This document shows positions 1 through 6,160 of a DNA stretch of 7,165 nt, one piece after another. Within the stretch, counting starts at the first letter, position 1. Each line of letters starts with the position of its first letter. The notes under the pieces were generated by a model that saw only the letters and a program-made list of their open reading frames with translations, did not search any database and was not told the origin of the DNA. Source of the DNA: Spirulina sp. DLM2.Bin59 (GTDB taxonomy: Bacteria; Cyanobacteriota; Cyanobacteriia; Cyanobacteriales; Spirulinaceae); the NCBI GenBank assembly GCA_007693875.1, contig RECT01000052.1, forward strand, positions 1 through 7,165, in the 5' to 3' direction. A program made the position numbers and the translations under genes.

Positions 1-1
1 C

Positions 2-3000
2 CCTCCCAGTGATCCTCCGGATTTAAGCCAAGATCTTGATGATCTCTTTGGGACGGAAAGCGGTTGGGAGGAGGAAGACTGGGAGATCGGCACAGAAACC
101 GCTGCCCCTTTGCCCCCCTCCGGTGAGGATTTACTCGCCATTGGTCAGGGCAATGGCGAGGGGCGATCCGCCTCACCGCAACCATCACCCACGTCCTCCA
201 GCTCAGAAGGAGAACTCTTTGGGGCTGATTTTTCCTTTGAACCTGAAGCCAGTGCCGCCGGGAACACCGCAACCATCGATCCATCCCGTTCCCCCAGCTA
301 CACCGGAGCCGCTGTGAGTGGCACTGTCCATCACGAACTGGATCGAGATCTCAATGACCTTTTTGCTGATTTTGATGATCCCGAAACCCATGGCGTATTG
401 AACCCTGATCTAACCCCCCCCAGTTCGGGGGTTACTGTGCCTGAACCTCCCGCGGCCGCCGATGATTTTGGCGATCTCTTAGCCATTGGCGAGGATGCCT
501 TCGGGGATTTTGATGCCAAGTCCACCACCATGTTTGGTGATGATCCCCAAAATCCAGATAATGTCGAATTTGATCCCTTCGGCACTTTAACGGGTGAGGA
601 GGGTCATGCCGGTGGCCATCAGCCCCCCAGCAATTTTTGGGATAATGCCGATGAACTGATCACCGAAGATGAAGAAATTGATGTGGATGATCTCACTGCG
701 TTTCTCAGTGGCGAAAATCCTGATTTTACCGCTCCTCTCCCCTCACCGCCCCCAACCCGTTTTGATGATCTCAATGAGGTCCTCGGGGCAGAAGGGGAGG
801 GCCTGAGTTTAGCGGAGATTGATGATTTGGGAGCCTTTCTCAGTGGTGAAACGGAGGAGGGGTCTGATTTGGAGTTTGCACCCCAGGAGGGGGCAGCGGC
901 TTCCTTTGATGATCTCTTTGCCGATATGGCGGTACCCAAGATCGATTCGAGTAGCGACTTTAGTGATCTCTTTGGGCTGGCTCCCGAAACCAATGAAACC
1001 AATGGTGATACCCAATCCATAGACGATCTTGAAGCGTTGTTCAGTCAAGATGCCGAGCCAACGGCAGCCACGGAAGCCATGGATGACAACACCATTGACG
1101 CCTTGGAAGCGATGATGGCCAGTGAGGTAGAGGCGATCGCCTTACCGGAGGCTACCCCGGAAATTGATGAGCTAGAAGCCTTATTTACAGCGGCGGCAGC
1201 CCCACCGCCAGAACCCGCACCCCCGCCAGCGGTGCAACCCCCTCAACCCCTCGTGGCGGAAACCCCGTCGGAACTGGGCTACTATACCCCCTGGGATGAA
1301 TTACTGGGGTTGGTGGAGCGATCGCCCCTGGATGCCAAGGATTTAACCCTGGCCACCTCCTTTGTGGCCCTAGAAGCCTTACTAGACCAAGACATCACTG
1401 TCCCCTCCATGGCCCCAGCCCTTGAAGATCACCCGGCTCCCCCCGATGTTGCCCCAGCTCCCAATGGTGAATGGGATGATCTGATCAACATTGTTCAAGA
1501 AGCCCAACAAAAAGCCGGGGAATTAATCCCCGCCCAGCGGCCCATTGCCAAGCCCCGCAGCAGTCGCACCACCGTCGAAGCCACCCTCAAGGTTCCTGTC
1601 AAACAGATGGATAACCTCAATAACCTGGTGGGGGAATTGGTGGTCAACCGCAATAGCTTAGAGGGAGATGAAGAGCGGCTACGGCAATTCCTCGATAACC
1701 TCATGCACCAAGTCCAGAACCTTAACGATGTGGGGGGACGGATGCAGGATCTCTACGAGAGATCGCTCCTTGAAGATGCCCTGTTACGGAGTCGGCGGGA
1801 ATATCGCGCCAAACAGGGGAGTAACAATGATTTTGGCAGTAACAACAGCACCCAAACCCAAACCAGTTCAGAGACGGTTAGCGAATTCGATGAACTGGAA
1901 ATGGATAGTTTTACCAAATTCCATGAATTGGCCCAGGAAACCATTGAAATGATTGTCCGGGTGCGGGAGTCCACCGCTGACATTCAGTTTCTGGTGGATG
2001 ACATTGATCAGGTGGCGCGAACCTTACGCCAAGTAACCTCCCAGCTTCAGGAAGGGTTGAATAAATCCCGCATGGTTCCCTTTGGTAACACCGCCAGCCG
2101 CTTACCCCTAGCGGTGAAACGGATTGCGCCCCAACTGAATAAGCAGGCCAATTTAGAATTGGAAGGTCAAGAAACCCTCGTCGATAAAATGCTGCTGGAG
2201 CATCTTTCTGACCCCCTCACCCACCTCGTTAATAATGCCCTCACCCATGGCATTGAACCGCCGGAAATTCGCCTCGCATCGGGGAAATCCCAAGCGGGTC
2301 ATATTAAAGTGAGTGCTTTACAACAGGGGAACCAGACGGTCATTTCGGTCAGTGATGATGGAGCGGGGATTGATGCCCATCGCGTCAAACAAAAGGCCGT
2401 TGAAAAGGGGCTATTAACGCCGGGTCAAGCTGCGCAGATCGATGAGCAGGCCACGTTTGAATTGTTGTTTCATCCCGGTTTTAGTACCAAAGATCAGGCG
2501 GATAATTTTGCCGGTCGCGGTGTGGGCTTGGATGTGGTGCGTACGAGTATTCATGATATTCGCGGCACCGTGATGATTGATTCTAAGCTCAATAAGGGGA
2601 CAACGTTTACGATCCGGTTGCCCCTGACGTTGAGTATCGGTAAAGCCCTCTGTTGTGTCAGTGAAAATGCCCCCATTGCCTTCCCTTTAGATGGGGTGGA
2701 AGATATGGTCGATGTTCCCCATCACAAACTGCGCCGCAATGCCCAAGGACAGCCCTGTGTGCAATACCGGGATATGCTCCTGCCCTATCATCATCTCTCG
2801 GCGTTGTTAACCTATAATCGCCGCATTGGTCGCGGCAGCTTCTATGGTAATAAACGGGAAGATAATGTCCTTGCTGTGGTGGTGCTGCGAGGGGCAGATA
2901 ACCATATTGCCGTCGGTGTGGATCAGGTTTTGGGTGAGCAGGAAATTGTGATTAAGCAATTACAAGGGCCGGTGCCGAAACCGGCGGGGATTGCTGGGGC

Positions 3001-4687
3001 AACGGTGCGGGGGGATGGCACAATTATGGCGATCGCCGATGTCTTGGAATTAATCGAACTGGCCCAAGGCCGGCTCCGCAGGGATACCTCCAGTTGGCAA
3101 ACCATGAACAACCTACCGGAGGAGCAGGAGGCCATTGTCCGGTCTGAGCCGACGGTGTTGATTGTCGATGACTCAATTACGGTGCGGGAATTGCTGTCAA
3201 TGACGTTTGGCAAGGCGGGCTATCGGGTAGAGCAGGCTCGGGATGGTCAGGATGCTTGGGATAAGCTGCGCTCTGGGCTGCCCTGTGATATTGTCTTCTG
3301 CGACATTGAGATGCCCCGCGTTGATGGTCTAGAACTCCTCGATCGCCTTTCCCATGATGAGGAGTTACGGGATCTTCCCATTGCGATGCTCACCTCCCGG
3401 GGGGCAGAACGCCATCGCAATGTGGCGGCGGAGTTGGGGGCCTGTGGCTATTTCACGAAGCCCTATTTAGAAGATATTTTGCTCGATGCAGCGGAACGGA
3501 TGATGCAGGGGGAAATTCTCCTGGACAACAGCAGCCGTAAACAACGGGAGCGGAAACCCAAGGCGGCTCCGCTCCCCACTTCGGAACCCACCCCCACGCC
3601 GATCATGGCGGATGGGTACAACGCAGATGGGTACGCTAACGCAGATGATCACATTCCCGTCCATGTGTTGATTATTGATGACTCGGTAACGGTGCGATCG
3701 CTCCTCTCCATGACCTTTGAAAAAGCCGGGTACCAAGTGGAGCAAGCCCGCGATGGCAAAGAGGCCTGGGATAAACTCCGGAATGGCCTCCGGCCCGATC
3801 TGATTTTCTGCGATATTGAAATGCCCCGCCTTGATGGGTTGGAACTCCTGGGGCAAATCTATAGTGATGAAGATCTGAACCGGATTCCCATTGCGATGCT
3901 CACCTCCCGAGGGGCGGAACGCCATCGCAAGGTAGCTGCCGAACGGGGGGCCAGTGGCTACTTTACGAAGCCCTATGTGGAGCAGGAGCTGCTGGCGGCA
4001 GCAGATCGGATTCGTCGGGGCGAGGTGTTGCTTAAGGATAGTGTCCGTAGTCCTGGGTTAACGACGAAGCCCATGGAGTCCCGCCCAGCACCCATTACAC
4101 CGGTTACACCAGAACCCGCAGCCGCTCCAGCAGAAGTCGATCCCCAGGCAACCATGATTGACTTTGACCCCCAAGCAACGGTGATTGATTTCGAGCCCGA
4201 GGAGACGGAAGCTTTCCCGGAACCACCCACGACGGATTTTCATCCCCCAGTTTCTCAGTCACAACCTTTTGATAGGTATGCTAGGGGGGATCGTCAGCCC
4301 CGGGTGCTGATTATTGATGATTCGATTACGGTGCGATCGCTCCTCTCCATGACCTTTGAAAAAGCCGGTTATGAAGTGGAGCAGGCCCGCGATGGGAAGG
4401 AAGCTCTCGATAAACTTCAGGGGGGCCTCAACCCCGATCTCGCCTTTTGCGATATTGAAATGCCCAAAATGGACGGGTTAACCCTGTTGGATCATGTGGC
4501 CGCCGATAGTCGTCTCCACCATATCCCCATTGCCATGCTCACCTCCCGGGGGGCGAAAAAGCACCAACTGGCCGCCGCTGAACGGGGGGCAAAGGGCTAC
4601 TTCACCAAGCCCTATACTGAAGATGTTTTGCTGGATGCAGCGGAGCGGTTAATGCAAGGGGAAGTGTTGCTGAAGGTGGAGGCCTAG
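2..4687 (+). CDS. CheA-type hybrid histidine kinase with three C-terminal receiver domains (5' end missing)
   Basis: Chemotaxis-type kinase, in cyanobacteria normally controlling type IV pilus motility or phototaxis. The frame is open from the left edge, so the gene is 5'-truncated; the TTG at 110 is not a credible start. Counting from the first full codon (1561 residues visible): acidic D-D-L repeat linker about 1-490; P3 dimerisation about 524-690, with a Ser/Asn/Gln/Thr-rich insert; HATPase with N-box HLVNNALTHGIE (741-752), DDGAGID (785-791), FHPGFSTK (823-) and GRGVGLDVV (838-846); CheW-like domain about 880-1024. The receivers have acidic pair/phospho-Asp/Thr/Lys at D1056-D1057/D1101/T1131/K1153, D1226-D1227/D1271/T1301/K1323 and D1439-D1440/D1484/T1514/K1536, all intact. 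The phosphotransfer (HPt) domain is not visible and presumably lies upstream. The N-box resembles the PilL branch from memory only, so I give no symbol. It is cytosolic, with no membrane segment seen. Confidence 0.95.
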   Translation, partial: PPSDPPDLSQDLDDLFGTESGWEEEDWEIGTETAAPLPPSGEDLLAIGQGNGEGRSASPQPSPTSSSSEGELFGADFSFEPEASAAGNTATIDPSRSPSYTGAAVSGTVHHELDRDLNDLFADFDDPETHGVLNPDLTPPSSGVTVPEPPAAADDFGDLLAIGEDAFGDFDAKSTTMFGDDPQNPDNVEFDPFGTLTGEEGHAGGHQPPSNFWDNADELITEDEEIDVDDLTAFLSGENPDFTAPLPSPPPTRFDDLNEVLGAEGEGLSLAEIDDLGAFLSGETEEGSDLEFAPQEGAAASFDDLFADMAVPKIDSSSDFSDLFGLAPETNETNGDTQSIDDLEALFSQDAEPTAATEAMDDNTIDALEAMMASEVEAIALPEATPEIDELEALFTAAAAPPPEPAPPPAVQPPQPLVAETPSELGYYTPWDELLGLVERSPLDAKDLTLATSFVALEALLDQDITVPSMAPALEDHPAPPDVAPAPNGEWDDLINIVQEAQQKAGELIPAQRPIAKPRSSRTTVEATLKVPVKQMDNLNNLVGELVVNRNSLEGDEERLRQFLDNLMHQVQNLNDVGGRMQDLYERSLLEDALLRSRREYRAKQGSNNDFGSNNSTQTQTSSETVSEFDELEMDSFTKFHELAQETIEMIVRVRESTADIQFLVDDIDQVARTLRQVTSQLQEGLNKSRMVPFGNTASRLPLAVKRIAPQLNKQANLELEGQETLVDKMLLEHLSDPLTHLVNNALTHGIEPPEIRLASGKSQAGHIKVSALQQGNQTVISVSDDGAGIDAHRVKQKAVEKGLLTPGQAAQIDEQATFELLFHPGFSTKDQADNFAGRGVGLDVVRTSIHDIRGTVMIDSKLNKGTTFTIRLPLTLSIGKALCCVSENAPIAFPLDGVEDMVDVPHHKLRRNAQGQPCVQYRDMLLPYHHLSALLTYNRRIGRGSFYGNKREDNVLAVVVLRGADNHIAVGVDQVLGEQEIVIKQLQGPVPKPAGIAGATVRGDGTIMAIADVLELIELAQGRLRRDTSSWQTMNNLPEEQEAIVRSEPTVLIVDDSITVRELLSMTFGKAGYRVEQARDGQDAWDKLRSGLPCDIVFCDIEMPRVDGLELLDRLSHDEELRDLPIAMLTSRGAERHRNVAAELGACGYFTKPYLEDILLDAAERMMQGEILLDNSSRKQRERKPKAAPLPTSEPTPTPIMADGYNADGYANADDHIPVHVLIIDDSVTVRSLLSMTFEKAGYQVEQARDGKEAWDKLRNGLRPDLIFCDIEMPRLDGLELLGQIYSDEDLNRIPIAMLTSRGAERHRKVAAERGASGYFTKPYVEQELLAAADRIRRGEVLLKDSVRSPGLTTKPMESRPAPITPVTPEPAAAPAEVDPQATMIDFDPQATVIDFEPEETEAFPEPPTTDFHPPVSQSQPFDRYARGDRQPRVLIIDDSITVRSLLSMTFEKAGYEVEQARDGKEALDKLQGGLNPDLAFCDIEMPKMDGLTLLDHVAADSRLHHIPIAMLTSRGAKKHQLAAAERGAKGYFTKPYTEDVLLDAAERLMQGEVLLKVEA
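32..1186 (+). repeat. Degenerate D-D-L-[FLx] motif array in the acidic linker of the kinase
   Basis: Within the kinase frame a short hydrophobic-acidic motif recurs at irregular spacing: DLDDLFG (32), GEDLLAIG (122), GELFGADF (209), DLNDLFADFDD (347), DFGDLLAIGEDAFGDF (464), DVDDLTAFLSGE (680), FDDLNEVLG (761), EIDDLGAFLSGE (815), SFDDLFADM (902), DFSDLFGLA (956), SIDDLEALFS (1016), TIDALEAMMASE (1091), EIDELEALFT (1160), with a further EWDDLINIV at 1469. The stretches between are Pro/Ser/Thr/Gly-rich and almost free of Lys and Arg. Some copies also match in DNA: the same 13-mer GATGATCTCTTTG lies at 38-50 and 908-920. Linkers between the phosphotransfer and kinase core of CheA proteins are usually disordered; a docking role for the motif is inference. 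Confidence 0.8.
3152..4650 (+). repeat. Three tandem receiver-domain copies inside the kinase gene
   Basis: The receiver copies start near 3152, 3662 and 4301; equivalent codons are 510 nt and 639 nt apart, the difference lying in the linkers. All three share the block DIEMP around the phospho-Asp, MLTSRGA around the Thr and GYFTKPY around the Lys. Similarity persists in DNA: 3689-3729 equals 4328-4368 (41 bp, receivers 2 and 3), 3809-3826 equals 4448-4465, and 3375-3399 equals 3885-3909 (25 bp, receivers 1 and 2). This indicates internal duplication, or later sequence exchange, rather than recruitment of unrelated receivers. The linker before receiver 2 holds a small ADGY repeat (GATGGGTAC at 3611 and 3626). 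Confidence 0.93.
4139..4192 (+). repeat. Two tandem 27-nt units encoding DPQAT[M/V]IDF
   Basis: The linker between receivers 2 and 3 contains DPQATMIDF followed immediately by DPQATVIDF, encoded by 4139-4165 and 4166-4192. The units differ at several synonymous positions (CCC CAG GCA ACC versus CCC CAA GCA ACG), so the protein repeat appears maintained while the DNA has drifted. The sequence around is Pro/Glu-rich. Each unit has Thr followed by Asp at +3. Confidence 0.85.
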
Positions 4688-4743
4688 GCCATGGCTCCGC
4701 AGATCTATGCATTGATCACCCCGTTGATCTTCCCCCTGGATCA

Positions 4744-5679
4744 ATGGGGATAGGGATGGAATTTACCCTCGCTCTGGCGACTCTCTACGGTAAGCTCCTC
4801 GGTGTTGTGGGCCTAGGCTATATTTTGGGGCGCTGTTCGCCGCCGACGCTGCCCCAACGGATTGGCGATTTTCTGTTTTGGATTGGGGTTCCCCTGGGGG
4901 TGCTGATTTTTCTGCGGGGGGCGGATCTATCGGGGGCGATCGCCCTTGCCCCTGTGATTGCCTGGGTTGCTACGTTGGCCGGGGCTGCCCTTACCTGGCT
5001 CTGGTCACGGTATCAACCCCTGCCCCAAAGCCAATCGACGGGAACGTTAATGTTGGCCACGATGTTTGGTAATACCGGCTATCTGGGTTATCCGATCATC
5101 CTCACCCTTTTGGGGGAACAATATTTTGCTTGGGTGCTGTTTTACGATTTATTGGGCACAACCATTGGCGCCTACGGCTTTGGCAGTTTGATTGTTGCGG
5201 CTTTCCAACCTCAACGGGCGAGGGTTTTACCCCATGTTGAACTGTTGAAGGCGTTGCAAAATCCGATTTGGTGGGCCCTGGGTTTAGGGTTGTGGGTGCG
5301 CAATTTCCCCCTCCCCGTCACCGTGGAAACGAGTCTGCGGGTTGTGGGGTGGGGGGTAATTAGCCTTTCTTTGGTGTTGATTGGGATGCGCTTGAGCCAA
5401 TTGCGATCGCTCCGTCATCGTCGTTCTGTGGCCGCTGCTTTGGGGATCAAAATGGTGATTGTCCCCCTGGTTTTAGGGATGATTTTAGGATTGCTGGGGA
5501 TGACCGGCGCGTTACAACTGACCCTCGTGTTACAAATGGCCATGCCGCCGGCCTTTGCCACATTGGTACTTTCAGAAGCCTACGATTTAGACCGAGAATT
5601 AGCGGTGACGGCGATCGCCCTTGGCTCCATTGCCCTCCTCTTCACACTCCCCTTGTGGCTCCTTCTCTTCCCTCCATGA
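4744..5679 (+). CDS. AEC (auxin efflux carrier) family permease
   Basis: Predicted inner-membrane transporter of 311 residues, the usual size for the bacterial AEC family, whose members carry organic acids or similar small molecules; the substrate cannot be read from sequence. Hydrophobic helices fill nearly the whole length. Family signatures are the NTGYLGYP motif (residues 110-117; family form close to N-T-G-x-L-G-x-P) and the paired prolines in the helix MAMPPAFATLVLSEAYDLD (P268, P269). The first in-frame ATG is at 4744; a second ATG at 4756 gives MEFTLALATLYGK and also fits, as the first helix begins there. Neither has a convincing Shine-Dalgarno, so the start is uncertain by four codons. 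It lies 56 bp after the kinase stop on the same strand with no terminator seen between, so co-transcription is likely. Confidence 0.9.
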   Translation: MGIGMEFTLALATLYGKLLGVVGLGYILGRCSPPTLPQRIGDFLFWIGVPLGVLIFLRGADLSGAIALAPVIAWVATLAGAALTWLWSRYQPLPQSQSTGTLMLATMFGNTGYLGYPIILTLLGEQYFAWVLFYDLLGTTIGAYGFGSLIVAAFQPQRARVLPHVELLKALQNPIWWALGLGLWVRNFPLPVTVETSLRVVGWGVISLSLVLIGMRLSQLRSLRHRRSVAAALGIKMVIVPLVLGMILGLLGMTGALQLTLVLQMAMPPAFATLVLSEAYDLDRELAVTAIALGSIALLFTLPLWLLLFPP

Positions 5680-5687
5680 GCCAATAG

Positions 5688-5719
5688 AAAAACCCACCAC
5701 TTTAAGGGCGGCGGGCTTT
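5688..5719 (-). terminator. Rho-independent terminator of tRNA-Ala
   Basis: On the minus strand AAAGCCCGCC (5719-5710) pairs with GGTGGGTTTT (5698-5689) over 10 bp including two G-U pairs, around an 11-nt loop, and runs into five U residues (5692-5688). It begins 14 nt past the tRNA 3' end. On the plus strand the G-U pairs become A-C mismatches and only a short T-run follows, so it should act poorly on the convergent permease transcript. Confidence 0.8.
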
Positions 5720-5732
5720 CCTGAGTTAAAAA

Positions 5733-5805
5733 TGGAGCTAAGCGGATTCGAACCGCTGACCCCCTGCATGCCATGCAGGTGCTCTACCAACTGAGCTATA
5801 ACCCC
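5733..5805 (-). tRNA. trnA-GGC: tRNA-Ala, anticodon GGC
   Basis: The minus strand folds into a complete 73-nt cloverleaf without CCA. The acceptor GGGGTTA pairs with TAGCTCC and includes the G3-U70 wobble that is the main alanine identity element. The D-arm is GCTC/GAGC with loop AGTTGGTA, the anticodon stem CCTGC/GCAGG with loop ATGGCAT (anticodon GGC, complement of 5770-5772), and the T-arm AGCGG/CCGCT with loop TTCGAAT. The discriminator base is A and the 3' CCA is not encoded (sequence continues TTTTT), so it must be added after transcription. It reads GCC and GCU codons, and GCC is used heavily in the kinase gene. It sits between its own promoter and terminator, convergent with the permease gene. 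Confidence 0.98.
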
Positions 5806-5821
5806 CTATTTAGCATTATTG

Positions 5822-5851
5822 ATTATGCCAGAGGTTACTTGGGGTTGTCAA
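5822..5851 (-). promoter_or_regulatory. Sigma70-type promoter of tRNA-Ala
   Basis: On the minus strand a perfect -35 hexamer TTGACA (5851-5846) is followed after 18 nt by CATAAT (5827-5822), one mismatch from TATAAT. Transcription would begin near 5815, leaving a leader of roughly 10 nt before the mature tRNA 5' end at 5805. The -35 box starts only 8 nt past the stop codon of the upstream small gene. Confidence 0.75.
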
Positions 5852-5859
5852 GGGGATCG

Positions 5860-6066
5860 TCACAAATAACCGGGGTAGTGACTACTGGTGAGATAGGTCA
5901 GACAGTTATTCATCAAAAAATAGACCACCATGAGGGCCGCTGCCGACAGCGACACAAGGGTTCCCGCCAGCATGAGGGAAAATTCCTGTTTCTGCACAGC
6001 CTCCTGCATGAGGTGAAGTGACCATGCAACGAGGGCCACATCAAAGATGAGAATAGGAATGAGCAT
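5860..6066 (-). CDS. Small two-helix membrane protein of unknown function
   Basis: A 68-residue protein with ATG at 6066 and stop TGA at 5862-5860. It begins with a hydrophobic helix (MLIPILIFDVALVAWSL), then a polar turn (HLMQEAVQKQEF), then a second helix (residues about 30-53, LMLAGTLVSLSAAALMVVYFLM) and a short polar tail. This hairpin layout in a compact frame with normal codon use argues for a real gene, and it fills an otherwise empty gap between hisF and the tRNA. No clear Shine-Dalgarno is seen. It lies 87 bp downstream of hisF on the same strand and may be read from that transcript or from its own weak promoter; a TAGAAT element about 40 nt upstream of the ATG has no good -35 partner. 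I do not recognise the family. Confidence 0.65.
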   Translation of the reverse strand: MLIPILIFDVALVAWSLHLMQEAVQKQEFSLMLAGTLVSLSAAALMVVYFLMNNCLTYLTSSHYPGYL

Positions 6067-6120
6067 ATCTTACGATTTGTAACAATCTACTCCATTCTAA
6101 TACAGAAAATTACGAACGGT

Positions 6121-6160
6121 GCGGTAGATTGCCTGGGGCAAGAGGGGATAACCCTACCGC
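6121..6160 (-). terminator. Possible weak hairpin at the end of hisF
   Basis: GCGGTAG (6160-6154 on the minus strand) includes the hisF stop codon TAG and pairs with CTACCGC (6127-6121), 7 bp across a 26-nt loop that itself contains a small GCC/GGC hairpin. No proper U-run follows (TTCGTAATTTT), so it may be an attenuating or 3'-end stabilising structure rather than a true terminator. Confidence 0.25.

Noticed and set aside
110..112. TTG at 110 as the start of the kinase gene
   Set aside because: The same frame is open upstream to position 2 and encodes another copy of the linker motif (DLDDLFG at 32-52), so translation clearly begins left of the window.
619..1020. 133-codon minus-strand Ser-rich frame antisense to the acidic linker
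   Set aside because: The Ser/Lys-rich composition is the mirror of GAT/GAA/GGT codons on the sense strand; there is no start context or family resemblance.
3467..3925. 152-codon minus-strand frame antisense to receivers 1 and 2
   Set aside because: It lies wholly within a strongly supported coding region, and its sequence is a by-product of the codon bias of the sense strand.
5599..5790. Minus-strand frames running through the tRNA and the end of the permease gene
   Set aside because: They overlap a complete tRNA cloverleaf and its terminator, so they are not protein-coding.
6070..6082. Small palindrome TTACGATTTGTAA just upstream of the small membrane protein gene as an operator
   Set aside because: Four to five base-pair half-sites in AT-rich sequence are expected by chance, and it does not match NtcA spacing (GTA-N8-TAC).
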